64,000 nt of DNA from Micromonospora sp. NBC_01699 (GCF_036250065.1 NZ_CP109199.1:744001-808000); one strand, 5' to 3'. Positions 55,044 through 64,000 are shown, counted from the first letter of the stretch. A program made the numbers and translations. The notes: a model not told the origin generated them from the letters alone.

Positions 55044-56879
55044 TCAGCCGAGGCGGGTGATCCGGTTGGCCGGTCCGGGTGCGATGGGGCCGCCGGCGCC
55101 CAGGTGGCCGACCAGGGCGTCGACGTCGAAACCGGGCGCGGTGGTCCGGTCGGTGCCCCCGGTGAGCAGGGTGAAACCGTCGCCGCCGTTGGCCAGGAAG
55201 TCGTTGGTGGTGACCCGGTAGCTGGCGGCCGGGTCGACCGGCACGCCGTTCAGGGCCAGGCCGCTGACCCGCTCGCCGGCCGGCAGGCTGGAGTTGAAGC
55301 CGTACGTGAGCCCGGCCGAGACCTGGAGCACCCGCTGCGAGGTCTGCCCGCCGAAGCCGACGAACTGCTGTTCGAGCACATCCTTGAGCTGTGCCCCGGT
55401 GAAGGTCTGGGTGACCACCAGGTTGTTGAACGGCTGGACGGTGAACGCCTCGCCGTAGGTGACCTCACCGGGCGCTTCGCCCCCGGCCGAGGTGCCGTAC
55501 GGCAGCGAGGCGCGGATGCCGCCCGGGTTCATCAGCGCGACCTGCGCCCCGTTGGCGGCGGTCCAGGCGAGTTGGGCATCGGCGATCACGTCGCCGAGCG
55601 GGCTCTCCTGGTTGGGCTGGTTGTCCCGGACGATGTCCGAGGTGATCCGCCCGACGACCCGGTTCGCGATCGGGGCGACGGCGGTACGGTACTTGTCGGC
55701 CAGCGCCTTGGCCCGGGGCTCCACCAGCGCCGGGTTGCGGACGAAGTTGCCGGGGGTGGTCTGCTGCCAGGTGCCGTCGGCGTTGCGTACGCCGTTCTCG
55801 ACGATCACGTTGCGCGCGGTGATCTCGGTGAACCGGCCGGTCCGCCGGTCCAGCGAGTAGTCGATGTCGCTGATCAGCTGGCCGTTGGTACCGGCGCTGG
55901 TGACGACGGTGTTCGCGCCCGAGGAGTTCGGCAGCGAGCAGGAGTAGGCGCGGTGGGTGTGTCCGCTGACCACGAGCCCGAACTCGGGGCGCAGCCCGGC
56001 CACGATCGGCTTGAGCGGGCCGGAGAAGTTGGTGCAGTCGGACGGCCCGCCGGACTGGGCGCCGCCCTCGTGCAGGAGCAGCACCTGGGCCCGGACCCCG
56101 GCGAGCTTCAGCAGGCTGCTCCACAGGTTGGCGGTCTCGATCTCGTCGGTGAACCGGACCGAGCTGATGCCGGCCGGGTTGACGATGCCCGGGGTGCCCT
56201 CCAGGGTCAGCCCGACGAAACCGACCGGTACGCCGTCGACCAGCCGGATGTCCACCGGCGGCAGGATCGGCAGCCCGGTACGCCGGCTCACCGTGTTCGC
56301 GGCGAGGTAGGTGAACCGGGCGCCGCGGAAGCCGTCGCCGTCCTGGCAGCCGTCGACCGGGTGGCAGCCGCCCCGGTTGATCCGGAGCAGTTCCTCGACG
56401 CCCTCGTCGAACTCGTGGTTGCCGACCGAGCTGATGTCCAGCCCGATCAGGTCCATCAGTTCGATCGTCGGTTCGTCGTGGAAGGCGGCGCTGACCAGCG
56501 GGGTGGCGCCGATCAGGTCACCGGCGCCGACGGTGGTGCTCTTGCGGCCCTCGGCGGCGGCCTCGGCGCGCAGTTTCTTCAGCCAGGTCGCCAGGTATTC
56601 GACGCCGCCGGCCGGGGTGCCGTTGACCGCCGCGCCGCTGCCGGTCGGCGGGTCGATGGCGCCGTGGAAGTCGTTGTAGCTGAGGAAGTTGCCCTTGGCC
56701 GGGTGGCCGGTCGGCTTGGCGTACGAGACCGACACCGGGTTGAGCGCGGTCCACTGCTCGGTGGTCGGCGCCGGTTGGGCGGCGGGGGCGAACGGCAGGG
56801 TGGTGACGACGGCGAGGGCGAGGGCCGGCGCCGTGAGGTGCCGCAGGATCGCCCAGCCGCGCGGGCGTGCTTGGCTCAT
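55044..56879 (-). CDS. Secreted 5'-nucleotidase / 2',3'-cyclic phosphodiesterase
   Basis: The 611-residue exported metallophosphatase has a signal peptide with Arg-rich start and a hydrophobic core (LTAPALALAVVTTLPFAPAAQ) at about 19-39. The metallophosphoesterase domain includes LSYNDFHGAIDPP (the D-x-H metal motif), VGNHEFDEG and VVSGHTHRAYSC. The 5'-nucleotidase C-terminal domain (IADAQLAWTAANGAQVALMNPGGIRASL; TNDFLANGGDGFTLL) binds substrate. It probably scavenges phosphate and nucleosides outside the cell. The start is ATG 56879 or ATG 56894. It is divergent from pcrA. Confidence 0.93.
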   Translation of the reverse strand: MSQARPRGWAILRHLTAPALALAVVTTLPFAPAAQPAPTTEQWTALNPVSVSYAKPTGHPAKGNFLSYNDFHGAIDPPTGSGAAVNGTPAGGVEYLATWLKKLRAEAAAEGRKSTTVGAGDLIGATPLVSAAFHDEPTIELMDLIGLDISSVGNHEFDEGVEELLRINRGGCHPVDGCQDGDGFRGARFTYLAANTVSRRTGLPILPPVDIRLVDGVPVGFVGLTLEGTPGIVNPAGISSVRFTDEIETANLWSSLLKLAGVRAQVLLLHEGGAQSGGPSDCTNFSGPLKPIVAGLRPEFGLVVSGHTHRAYSCSLPNSSGANTVVTSAGTNGQLISDIDYSLDRRTGRFTEITARNVIVENGVRNADGTWQQTTPGNFVRNPALVEPRAKALADKYRTAVAPIANRVVGRITSDIVRDNQPNQESPLGDVIADAQLAWTAANGAQVALMNPGGIRASLPYGTSAGGEAPGEVTYGEAFTVQPFNNLVVTQTFTGAQLKDVLEQQFVGFGGQTSQRVLQVSAGLTYGFNSSLPAGERVSGLALNGVPVDPAASYRVTTNDFLANGGDGFTLLTGGTDRTTAPGFDVDALVGHLGAGGPIAPGPANRITRLG

Positions 56880-57040
56880 CAGAAATTTTCCCATCGAGTG
56901 CGGTAACGCTGTCCGCGTTGGTATCCGGTCATCGTTCTTGATCGGGGCCGAACCCGCCAGGCGAGTCAGGTGACGAGTTGGTTGCCGGACGGCAGGGGAG
57001 AGCGGGTGTTGTCGGACCGGCGGCCTAGACTTGCGCTGCG

Positions 57041-59479
57041 ATGCATGCCCTCTTCGAAACCCCGCCGGTCCAGTCCCCGCCGCCGCGTCCGCCGTCCGGC
57101 GCGGCCCTCGATCCACAGGCCCTGCTCAGCGGGCTGAACGGCCCTCAGCGCGACGCCGTGACGCACGCCGGTTCACCGCTGCTGATCGTCGCCGGTGCGG
57201 GGTCGGGCAAGACCCGGGTGCTGACCCACCGGATCGCCTATCTGCTCGCCGCCAGGCAGGTGCATCCCGGTGAGATCATCGCGATCACCTTCACCAACAA
57301 GGCCGCCGGCGAGATGAAGGAACGAGTGGCGGCCCTGGTCGGGCCCCGGGCCCGGATGATGTGGGTCTCCACGTTCCACTCCGCCTGCGTACGGATCCTG
57401 CGGGCCGAGCACGAGCACGCCGGCATGAAGTCGACCTTCTCCATCTACGACGCCGACGATTCCCGACGGTTGATGCAGATGGTCGCCCGGGAGCTGGACC
57501 TCGACCCGAAGCGCTATCCGGCGCGCGGGCTGGCGGCCCAGGTTTCCAACCTGAAGAACGAACTGGTCGACCCGGAGGAGTTCGCGGGTCGGGCGAAGGG
57601 TCCGAACGAGCGCGCGCTGGCCGAGGCGTACACCCGCTACCAGCAGCGGCTCAGGGAGGCGCACGCGCTCGACTTCGACGACCTGATCATGACCACGGTG
57701 CACCTGTTGCAGTCCCACCCGCACGTGGCCGAGAGCTACCGGCGCCGGTTCCGGCACGTGCTGGTCGACGAGTACCAGGACACCAACCACGCGCAGTACA
57801 CGCTGATCAAGGAACTGGTCGGCAGCGAGCCGATCGGCGACGGTCCGGACGCGCTGGCCCCCGGTGAGCTGTGCGTGGTCGGCGACGCCGACCAGTCGAT
57901 CTACGCCTTCCGGGGCGCCACGATCCGTAACATCCTGGAGTTCGAGCGGGACTTCACCGACGCCCGGACCATCCTGCTGGAGCAGAACTACCGCTCCACC
58001 CAGACCATCCTGAACGCGGCCAACGCGGTGATCGACCGGAACACCTCCCGCAAGCCGAAGCGGCTGTGGAGCGAGGCCGGGGCCGGCGAGCAGATCGTCG
58101 GCTACGTCGCCGACACCGAGCACGCCGAGGCCGACTGGGTGGCCCGCGAGATCGACCGGCTCACCGACGAGGGGCTGACCCGGCCGGGCGAGGTGGCGGT
58201 CTTCTACCGCACCAACGCCCAGTCGCGGGTGTTCGAGGAGGTGTTCATCCGGGTCGGGCTGCCGTACAAGGTGGTCGGCGGGGTGCGCTTCTACGAGCGC
58301 AAGGAGGTGCGCGACGCGCTCGCGTACCTGCGGGCGGTGGTCAACGACGACGACACGGTGAGCCTGCGCCGGGTGCTCAACACCCCCCGCCGGGGGATCG
58401 GTGACCGGGCCGAGGCGTGTGTCGAGGCACTGGCCGCACGGGACCGGATCTCGTTCGGGGCCGCGCTGCACCGGGCCGGTGACGCGCCGGGGATCTCCAC
58501 CCGTGCCGCGAACTCGATCGCCGACTTCGTCGCCCTGCTCGACGGTGCCCGCGAACTCGCGGCGACGGCCGCGCCGGAGGAGGTGCTGGAGTCGCTGCTG
58601 ACCCGCTCCGGTTACCTCAGTGAGCTGGAGGAGAGCCTCGATCCGCAGGACGCCGGGCGGGTGGAGAACCTCCAGGAGCTGGTGAGCGTCGCGCGGGAGT
58701 ACACCGAGCGGGTCGAGGCGCAGTCCGAGGACGGAACGGGCGCCACCCTCGCCGGTTTCCTGGAGCAGGTCGCGCTGGTCGCCGACGCGGACCAGATCCC
58801 CGACCAGGCGGGTCCGGCGGCCGACGGCGAGGAGCCGGAGCAGCACCAGGGCGTGGTCACCCTGATGACCCTGCACACGGCGAAGGGGCTGGAATTCCCG
58901 GTCGTCTTCCTCACCGGCCTCGAAGACGGGGTCTTCCCGCACCTGCGGGCGCTCGGCGACACCCGCGAGCTGGAGGAGGAGCGCCGGCTGGCGTACGTCG
59001 GCATCACCCGGGCCCGGCAGCGGCTCTACCTGTCCCGGGCGGTCACCCGTTCGGCCTGGGGGCAGCCGTCGTACAACCCGGCGTCGCGGTTCATGGCCGA
59101 GCTGCCGGCCGACCTGGTGCGCTGGGAGCGCACCGAAGGGTCGTACACCTCGTGGTCCGGCACCGGCGGCGGCGTGGGTGGGCGGTCCGGCGGCGCGGCG
59201 GCCGGCTCGGCCGGTCGCGGCGGCGGCTTCACCGGCGGTACGCCGAAGGCGGCGCAGCTCGCCAGCCGGCTCGGCGTCGACGCCAGTCGACTCACCACCG
59301 CCAGCGAACTGCGCCAGACCCCGAAGGTCGAGGCCGGGGACCGGGTCAACCACCAGCGGTACGGCCTCGGCCGGGTGCTCGCGGTGGAGGGACACGGGCC
59401 GGGTGCGCGGGCACAGATCGACTTCGGCGACCAGACCATGTGGCTGGTGCTGCGGCACGCGCCGGTCGAAAAGCTCTGA
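57041..59479 (+). CDS. pcrA: ATP-dependent DNA helicase PcrA
   Basis: The 812-residue UvrD/PcrA superfamily 1A 3'-5' helicase acts in replication-fork restart and nucleotide excision repair. Motif I AGAGSGKTR has Lys58; FTNKAAGEMKERV, LVDEYQDTNHAQY (Walker B), GDADQSIYAFRGA, LEQNYRST and VTLMTLHTAKGLEFPVVFL follow in order. The C-terminal Gly-rich linker and the tudor-like segment VEAGDRVNHQRYGLGRVLAVEG, which contacts RNA polymerase in PcrA, are present. A TAGACT lies 9 nt before the ATG. It is convergent with the M23 peptidase gene. Confidence 0.96.
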   Translation: MHALFETPPVQSPPPRPPSGAALDPQALLSGLNGPQRDAVTHAGSPLLIVAGAGSGKTRVLTHRIAYLLAARQVHPGEIIAITFTNKAAGEMKERVAALVGPRARMMWVSTFHSACVRILRAEHEHAGMKSTFSIYDADDSRRLMQMVARELDLDPKRYPARGLAAQVSNLKNELVDPEEFAGRAKGPNERALAEAYTRYQQRLREAHALDFDDLIMTTVHLLQSHPHVAESYRRRFRHVLVDEYQDTNHAQYTLIKELVGSEPIGDGPDALAPGELCVVGDADQSIYAFRGATIRNILEFERDFTDARTILLEQNYRSTQTILNAANAVIDRNTSRKPKRLWSEAGAGEQIVGYVADTEHAEADWVAREIDRLTDEGLTRPGEVAVFYRTNAQSRVFEEVFIRVGLPYKVVGGVRFYERKEVRDALAYLRAVVNDDDTVSLRRVLNTPRRGIGDRAEACVEALAARDRISFGAALHRAGDAPGISTRAANSIADFVALLDGARELAATAAPEEVLESLLTRSGYLSELEESLDPQDAGRVENLQELVSVAREYTERVEAQSEDGTGATLAGFLEQVALVADADQIPDQAGPAADGEEPEQHQGVVTLMTLHTAKGLEFPVVFLTGLEDGVFPHLRALGDTRELEEERRLAYVGITRARQRLYLSRAVTRSAWGQPSYNPASRFMAELPADLVRWERTEGSYTSWSGTGGGVGGRSGGAAAGSAGRGGGFTGGTPKAAQLASRLGVDASRLTTASELRQTPKVEAGDRVNHQRYGLGRVLAVEGHGPGARAQIDFGDQTMWLVLRHAPVEKL

Positions 59480-59492
59480 CCCGTCGGGGCGC

Positions 59493-60500
59493 TCAGCAGC
59501 CGAGGTCGACGCCGTGTGACCGCATGAACACCGCCGGGTCGATCTGGTTCCAGAGTCCGCCCTGGTGCACCTCGAAGTGCAGGTGGGGGCCGGTGGCGTC
59601 GCCGGTCGCGCCCTCGTACCCGATGGTCTGACCGGCGGTGACCCGGTCGCCGACTCCAACCGCGGTCCGGTTCTGGTGGGCATAGTGGGTCAGGATGCCG
59701 TTGCCGTGGTCGATGACCACCGAGATGCCGTACCCGTCATAGGCCGCCCCGGCGGTGACCACGGTGCCGGCGGCGACCGCGTGGATCGGGGTGTTGTCCG
59801 CCCCGGCCAGGTCGATGCCGGCGTGCAGTACGCCGCCGCGCATGCCGTAGCAGGAGCTGACCGGGGCGCCGGGCATCGGGCTGACCCAGGCCGGGCTGGC
59901 CTTCGTCGGCTTGACGGTGGTCCGGGCCGGCTTCGGCTTCGGGCTGGCCTTCCGGGTGGCCGGTGCCGCGCTGGTCGGCGCGACCGGGGTGGCCGGGACG
60001 GCGGTCGGGGTGGCGGCCGCGGTCGGGGTCGGCAGGTCGGTGGGGACGGCGGTCGGTGAGCCGTCCAGCGGGTCCCGTTCGGAGCGGTCGGCCCGGTTCG
60101 CGGCGTTGGTGCGGGCGAGGGCGTCCTCCGCGACCAGTGCGGTGTTGTCCGGCCGGTCGCCGTCGCCGCCGACGGTGATCGCGGCGACGCCGAAGCCGAC
60201 GAGTACGGCCAGCCCGGTAGCGATGTACGCGCCGCGGCTGACCCGGCGCCGCGCGGCCCGGTGGCGGGCCACCCCGGTATCGGGCTGGTCGTCGTGCCCG
60301 TCCTGCTCGTGGTCGAGGTCGTACGGCGGCTGGGTCTCGGGCACGGGTGGAACCTCCGGGGTACGGGGACGGACCCGGAAATCGTGGTCGGTCGGGCTCC
60401 TGACCAGCGGCATCGGGTCGGCGACGGCCGGTTGGGAGGGCGCGTACGGCGCTGGATTTTGTCGGAATTGCGGCCGGGTTACCGGATGCCCGCCGAGCAT
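59493..60500 (-). CDS. M23-family metallopeptidase, membrane-anchored (first of pair)
   Basis: The 335-residue protein has a hydrophilic N-terminus of about 85 residues and an Arg-rich stop followed by a membrane helix (GAYIATGLAVLVGFGVAAITVGG). A long Thr/Pro/Ala linker follows, then a C-terminal LytM/M23 endopeptidase domain: HAGIDLAG (H-x3-D) and HLHFEVH (H-x-H) are the zinc ligands. It hydrolyses or positions at cell-wall peptide crosslinks outside the membrane. The start is uncertain: ATG 60500 is used, and the frame is open to 60560. It follows a second M23 gene and a U-tract terminator. Confidence 0.9.
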   Translation of the reverse strand: MLGGHPVTRPQFRQNPAPYAPSQPAVADPMPLVRSPTDHDFRVRPRTPEVPPVPETQPPYDLDHEQDGHDDQPDTGVARHRAARRRVSRGAYIATGLAVLVGFGVAAITVGGDGDRPDNTALVAEDALARTNAANRADRSERDPLDGSPTAVPTDLPTPTAAATPTAVPATPVAPTSAAPATRKASPKPKPARTTVKPTKASPAWVSPMPGAPVSSCYGMRGGVLHAGIDLAGADNTPIHAVAAGTVVTAGAAYDGYGISVVIDHGNGILTHYAHQNRTAVGVGDRVTAGQTIGYEGATGDATGPHLHFEVHQGGLWNQIDPAVFMRSHGVDLGC

Positions 60501-60560
60501 CGACGTGTCCCCGGTCACACCGACTGCTGTGGCGCACGGAACTTTGCCGACCGCGAACAC

Positions 60561-60592
60561 GAAAAACCGCCCGGACCGTGGGTCCGGGCGGT
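60561..60592 (-). terminator. Rho-independent terminator between the two M23 genes
   Basis: On the minus strand a perfect 12-bp stem ACCGCCCGGACC / GGTCCGGGCGGT (3-nt loop) is followed by TTTTT. It is the clearest classical terminator in the window and ends the upstream M23 transcript. Confidence 0.85.
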
Positions 60593-60612
60593 GATCGATG
60601 AGTTACGTCGGG

Positions 60613-61335
60613 TTACGAGGCGCCCACGCCGGCGTAGATCGCCTCGACCTCGGTCTGGATGTCCACGCCCTTGTCCCGCAGGTACGGGATCGGGTCCCGG
60701 GGAACACCGTCCACGTGCACCTCAAGGTGCAGGTGGGAGCCGTACGAGTGGCCGGTCATGCCGACCAGGCCGAGTTCGTCGCCGGCCTTGACCTCCTGGC
60801 CCACCTTCACCAGGACCTTGGAGGCGTGGCCGTAGATGGCCTCGGTGCCGTCCGGGTGCTGCACGATGACGCAGAGGCCGTAGCCGCCGTACCAGCCGGC
60901 GCTGACGACCTTGCCACCGTGGATCGCGTGGTACGGGGTGCCCTCGGCCGCGGCCAGGTCGACGCCGGTATGCAGCTTGCCCCAGCGCATGCCGTAGGGA
61001 GAGGTGAAGTTGTAGCCGCGCAGCGGCAGCAACCAGACGTCCGGCGCCTCCGACAGCGTGCTGGCGAGGCCCGATCGGTCGTCGGCACGCGTGGCCCGCT
61101 CCGCGGTGTCCGCACGCGAGGCGATGTCGTCGCTGGTGGCGGCGGCGTTCTCCAGGTCGGCCAGGGTGGCGGAGCTGACCGCCTTCGCGTCCGGCATGGC
61201 GGCCGCGCCCAGGGCGACGATCCCGGCACCGACGAACGCGGTGGTGACAACGGCGGCGTAGCGGCTGCGCGGGGGAGTGGGTACGCGGCGACGCCCGCGA
61301 TATCGATCGGGCTCAGACGACAGGCGCTGGCGCAC
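60613..61335 (-). CDS. M23-family metallopeptidase (second of pair)
   Basis: The 240-residue protein has a short basic N-terminus (VRQRLSSEPDRYRGRRR), a membrane helix or signal (AAVVTTAFVGAGIVALGAAAMPDA), a helical segment SSATLADLENAAATSDDIASRADTAERATR and an M23 domain. The domain has zinc motifs HTGVDLAA and HLHLEVH. The GTG at 61335 is chosen because GGAGGG lies upstream, and it removes a low-complexity extension. Four GTCAC repeats upstream suggest regulation, possibly by MtrA, the actinobacterial cell-wall response regulator. It is a paralogue of the neighbouring M23 gene but shorter and without the Pro-rich linker. Confidence 0.91.
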   Translation of the reverse strand: MRQRLSSEPDRYRGRRRVPTPPRSRYAAVVTTAFVGAGIVALGAAAMPDAKAVSSATLADLENAAATSDDIASRADTAERATRADDRSGLASTLSEAPDVWLLPLRGYNFTSPYGMRWGKLHTGVDLAAAEGTPYHAIHGGKVVSAGWYGGYGLCVIVQHPDGTEAIYGHASKVLVKVGQEVKAGDELGLVGMTGHSYGSHLHLEVHVDGVPRDPIPYLRDKGVDIQTEVEAIYAGVGAS

Positions 61336-61476
61336 GCACACCCTCCGTTGTCGGGTATTTGAACCGGTCGTGTCCGTGTGGACGAAGCGAGAACCACACC
61401 GTCGGACCGTGTTGTCACCCGATCGTGGACCTGATGGCAACCGTCGTCACGGTAACCGCCGCCTAGTCGGCCCACA

Positions 61477-61541
61477 AGTCACGGCGCGGCTTTGTCGTCA
61501 CTCGGTGCGCCTGTCCGTCACCAAATGCCCAATTTCGTCAC
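61477..61541. promoter_or_regulatory. Four GTCAC direct repeats at about 20-bp spacing
   Basis: AGTCAC (61477-61482) and CGTCAC at 61496-61501, 61516-61521 and 61536-61541 have steps of 19, 20 and 20 bp, about two helical turns. They lie between the M23 gene (minus) and the B12-binding protein gene (plus). GTCAC-type direct repeats are reported for MtrA sites in mycobacteria; that link is inference. The rest of the 61336-61785 gap holds GGTTACC/GGTTGCC motifs near 61435-61456 but no gene. Confidence 0.5.
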
Positions 61542-61785
61542 CATTAGCAGGTCTTATCGTTAGTAACTCTCGGTTACCGGCGGTGGTACGGCGGGTCAGT
61601 TGTGTGGATCCGTGGCGACACGCAGTGACGGCTCGACGGCATCGGCGTCCGGTCGTCGGGGGCGTCGCCGCGAAGGGGTGGCGACACCCGTACCGGGCCG
61701 GCGCGCCGCCCAGATTCCACACCGCCCGTACCTCGGGTTACCGTTCGTTAAGGTGGTTGCCGAGGTGCCCTCGAAAGGTGTGCTG

Positions 61786-62190
61786 ATGAGCTCTCGAACG
61801 CGGGTCGTCGTCGCCAAGCCCGGCCTGGACGGGCACGACCGTGGCGTCAAGGTGGTCGCCCGGGCGCTGCGGGACGCCGGCATGGAGGTCATCTACACCG
61901 GGCTGCACCAGACCCCGGAGCAGATCGTCGAGACCGCCATCCAGGAGGACGCCGACGCGGTCGGTCTCTCGGTCCTCTCCGGCGCGCACATGACCCTGTT
62001 CCGCAGGGTGGTGGAACTGCTGGCCGAGCGGGACGCGCAGGACATGGTCGTGTTCGGCGGCGGCATCATTCCGGAGGCCGACATCCCCGAACTGGAGCGG
62101 ATCGGAGTGGCCAAGATCTTCACTCCCGGCGCGACCACCCAGGCGATCGTGGAATGGGTACGCGCGAACGTGGCCCAGCCCGTCGCCTGA
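61786..62190 (+). CDS. icmB: Cobalamin-binding small subunit, IcmB/methylmalonyl-CoA mutase C-terminal type
   Basis: The 134-residue stand-alone B12-binding domain has [14 protein letters not shown], with the D-x-H-x2-G motif at 15-20 and His17 as the lower cobalt ligand. It also has [35 protein letters not shown] and [12 protein letters not shown]. Size and sequence fit IcmB, the small subunit of isobutyryl-CoA mutase, which pairs with a large IcmA-type subunit not present here. The ATG at 61786 has AAAGGTG upstream. In Streptomyces an icmB gene also lies near sucCD, as I recall. It could instead serve another acyl-CoA mutase such as ethylmalonyl-CoA mutase-like partners. Confidence 0.88.
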   Translation: MSSRTRVVVAKPGLDGHDRGVKVVARALRDAGMEVIYTGLHQTPEQIVETAIQEDADAVGLSVLSGAHMTLFRRVVELLAERDAQDMVVFGGGIIPEADIPELERIGVAKIFTPGATTQAIVEWVRANVAQPVA

Positions 62191-62322
62191 GCCGTACGGC
62201 GGCGGCCCGGCCCACGATTGCGCTGCGTGATCGATGTCGGTAACCGGTGTGATGCTGGGCACGGAACCGTCGGCGCCGATCGATGGAGTCGGGCCTCTTC
62301 CTGGTTTCGGAAGTGCCGCTGG

Positions 62323-62385
62323 CCCCTCGTCAGGCGTACTGACGGGGGGAGAGGCCGGACGCACCCCTCACACGTCCGGCCTCTC
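62323..62385 (+). terminator. Two adjoining terminator hairpins after icmB-like gene
   Basis: First stem CCCCTCGTCAG (62323-62333) with CTGACGGGGGG (62339-62349), one wobble. Second stem GAGAGGCCGGACG (62349-62361) with CGTCCGGCCTCTC (62373-62385), a perfect 13 bp. They share base 62349, so they may be alternatives. The 62191-62322 and 62386-62604 parts of this 543-nt gap show no gene. Confidence 0.65.
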
Positions 62386-62604
62386 TATGCGCGATGCCCC
62401 GCCGCCACCCCTCGACCGACAGGGCATCGGCCGTCTCCCGTCATCGCGCGGCTCAGCGCTCCGACACCTGACTCAACGACGGCTTCCCGTGCGGGTTACG
62501 CGGTTGCCGCGAGATCGCCGTAGAAAGCTTTCCGGGATGACTCGGTCGGGCCGTCGCCGAGCGCGGGCGGGCTGTGCGGTACCGCACACCGTGCACCCGC
62601 TCGG

Positions 62605-62632
62605 TTGCCACCGGTGCCCGTCTCGCTAGGCT
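62605..62632 (+). promoter_or_regulatory. Probable sucC promoter
   Basis: TTGCCA (62605-62610) and TAGGCT (62627-62632) with a 16-bp spacer, about 100 nt before sucC, form a good housekeeping-sigma promoter match for a high-GC actinobacterium. Confidence 0.5.
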
Positions 62633-62733
62633 GCGGCCGGAGGCCTGTTCCTTTCGGTACGACAGGCGTCAACTCAATTCACGCTGGCGGCGGCGCGACG
62701 GCGCGCCGCGGAGACTGGACGGGACGCGCAATC

Positions 62734-63912
62734 GTGGACCTGTACGAATACCAGGGGCGCGAGCTGTTCGAGCGGCACGGTTTGCCCGTGCTCGCCGGCG
62801 GCGTCGCCACCACCCCGGAGGAGGCCCGCGCGATCGCCGATCGCCTCGGCGGTCGAGTGGTCGTCAAGGCCCAGGTGAAGGTCGGCGGCCGGGGCAAGGC
62901 CGGCGGGGTCAAGCTCGCCGACAACCCCGAGGATGCGGTGGCCCGTGCCACCGACATCCTGGGCATGGACATCAAGGGTCACACGGTCCACAAGGTCATG
63001 ATCACCGTGACCGCGGAGATCGCCGAGGAGTACTACCTCTCCTACCTGCTCGACCGGGCGAACCGCACCTTCCTCTGCATCGCCAGCGTGGCCGGCGGCA
63101 TGGACATCGAGCAGGTCGCCGCCGAGACCCCGGAGCGGGTCGCCAAGATCGCGATCGACGCCAACGTCGGGGTCGACCTGGCCAAGGCCAACGAGATCGT
63201 CGCCGCGGCGCAGTTCCCGGCCGTGGTGGCCGACCAGATCGCCGCGATCGCGGTCGGGCTGTGGCGGGCGTTCGTCGCCGAGGACGCCACCCTGGTCGAG
63301 GTCAACCCGCTGGCCCGTACGGCCAACGGCGACGTGCTGCTGCTCGACGCCAAGGTGACCCTGGACGAGAACGCCGGCTTCCGGCACCCGGACCACGAGG
63401 CCCTGGTCGACCAGGCCGCCGTGGATCCGCTGGAGCAGCGGGCCAAGGAGAAGGACCTCAACTACGTCAAGCTCGACGGTGCCGTGGGCATCATCGGCAA
63501 CGGCGCCGGCCTGGTCATGTCCACCCTCGACGTGGTCGCGTACGCCGGGGAACGGCACGGCGGCGTCAAGCCGGCGAACTTCCTCGACATCGGCGGCGGC
63601 GCGAGCGCCGCGGTGATGGCGAACGGCCTGGAGATCGTGCTCTCCGACCCGGCGGTAAAGAGCGTGTTCGTCAACGTCTTCGGCGGCATCACCGCCTGTG
63701 ACGAGGTCGCCAACGGTATCGTCCAGGCGCTGGCCCTGCTCGCCGAGCGCGGTGAGCAGGTCGACAAGCCGCTGGTCGTACGGCTCGACGGCAACAACGC
63801 CGAGGCGGGTCGGGCAATCCTCGACGCCGCCGCGAACCCGCTGGTGCAGCGGGTCGACACGATGGATGGAGCGGCCGAGCGGGCCGCCGAGCTCGCGGCT
63901 GCGGGGGTCTGA
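62734..63912 (+). CDS. sucC: Succinyl-CoA ligase subunit beta
   Basis: SucC with SucD makes succinate and ATP or GTP from succinyl-CoA in the TCA cycle. The 392-residue ATP-grasp protein starts [19 protein letters not shown], with nucleotide-binding [21 protein letters not shown], the LVEVNPLA metal motif and the C-terminal [44 protein letters not shown] phosphate-binding region. The GTG at 62734 opens the conserved N-terminus; the longer frame from 62605 crosses the promoter. It is followed by sucD after one base. Confidence 0.96.
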   Translation: MDLYEYQGRELFERHGLPVLAGGVATTPEEARAIADRLGGRVVVKAQVKVGGRGKAGGVKLADNPEDAVARATDILGMDIKGHTVHKVMITVTAEIAEEYYLSYLLDRANRTFLCIASVAGGMDIEQVAAETPERVAKIAIDANVGVDLAKANEIVAAAQFPAVVADQIAAIAVGLWRAFVAEDATLVEVNPLARTANGDVLLLDAKVTLDENAGFRHPDHEALVDQAAVDPLEQRAKEKDLNYVKLDGAVGIIGNGAGLVMSTLDVVAYAGERHGGVKPANFLDIGGGASAAVMANGLEIVLSDPAVKSVFVNVFGGITACDEVANGIVQALALLAERGEQVDKPLVVRLDGNNAEAGRAILDAAANPLVQRVDTMDGAAERAAELAAAGV

Positions 63913-63913
63913 C

Positions 63914-64000
63914 ATGGCAATCTGGCTGACCAAGGACTCGAAGGTCATCGTCCAGGGGATGACCGGCTCCGAGGGCTCCAAGCACACCCGACGGATGCTC
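63914..64000 (+). CDS. sucD: Succinyl-CoA ligase subunit alpha (partial)
   Basis: The first 29 codons are visible: MAIWLTKDSKVIVQGMTGSE then GSKHTRRML. This matches the N-terminal CoA-binding Rossmann domain of SucD, whose GxTGxxGxxHT motif is present. The gene continues beyond the right edge. It starts one base after the sucC stop, as part of the sucCD operon. The phosphohistidine region lies outside the window. Confidence 0.95.
   Translation, partial: MAIWLTKDSKVIVQGMTGSEGSKHTRRML

Noticed and set aside
61336-61785. A c-di-AMP (ydaO) riboswitch before the M23 gene
   Set aside because: Such riboswitches are common before actinobacterial wall hydrolases, but I could not find the conserved core blocks. 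Only direct repeats and short palindromes are visible.

Overview
The window is high-GC DNA from an actinobacterium, most likely a member of the Micromonosporaceae. This is a family-level inference from gene content and order. The supporting signs are WhiD- and BldM-type developmental regulators, CIRCE-controlled groES-groEL1 with a His-rich GroEL1 tail, WXG/EspC-like proteins, an XRE(DUF5753)-DUF397 pair, many GTG starts and many -10 hexamers lying 6 nt before the start codon. No rRNA, tRNA, IS element, phage or CRISPR array was seen. Most of the window is chromosomal core.

Layout. 1-831: minus-strand WXG/EspC-like pair, cut by the window edge. 1002-9245: acpS, nnrDE, alr, an alpha/beta hydrolase, tsaE, ung, tsaB-rimI-tsaD and a small conserved protein. 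9411-10637: terC behind a yybP-ykoY (Mn2+) riboswitch. 10746-24580 is the accessory part: a cytochrome P450 behind a 31-bp tandem repeat, a SigE-family sigma factor with a coupled membrane partner, an XRE/DUF397 cluster with small Cys-containing proteins, a cupin regulator that has lost its HTH, a ROK-regulated sugar ABC operon, ybaK and a THUMP-like methyltransferase. 24727-34074 returns to conserved actinobacterial order: groES-groEL1, a Moco oxidoreductase, whiD, bldM, a DUF5319 gene, guaB and guaB3. As I recall the Streptomyces and Mycobacterium maps, alr/tsaE/tsaB/rimI/tsaD, groES/groEL1, whiD(whiB3)/bldM and guaB/guaB3 keep a similar order there.

34146-48207: an M1 peptidase, an LCP protein, guaA, a PspC protein, two tandem double-NUDIX proteins, pssA and psd (convergent, for phosphatidylethanolamine synthesis), and a PspC/LiaF-like envelope-stress module with histidine kinase and response regulator. 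48507-54275: a five-gene peptide-type ABC operon with intercistronic hairpins after the binding-protein gene. 54461-54975: a stand-alone chorismate mutase preceded by what looks like a complete Phe/Tyr transcription attenuator (leader peptide with FYFYY, nested antiterminator, terminator). 55044-64000: a secreted 5'-nucleotidase, pcrA, two M23 peptidases (the second behind four GTCAC repeats at about 20-bp spacing), an IcmB-like B12 protein, sucC and the start of sucD.

The points most worth a second look are the chorismate mutase attenuator, the BldM homologue with a degenerate receiver and a long inserted linker, the HTH-less cupin regulator, the psd fusion, the palindrome over the XRE gene's ribosome binding site, the GTCAC repeats and the paired inverted DnaA boxes upstream of acpS.
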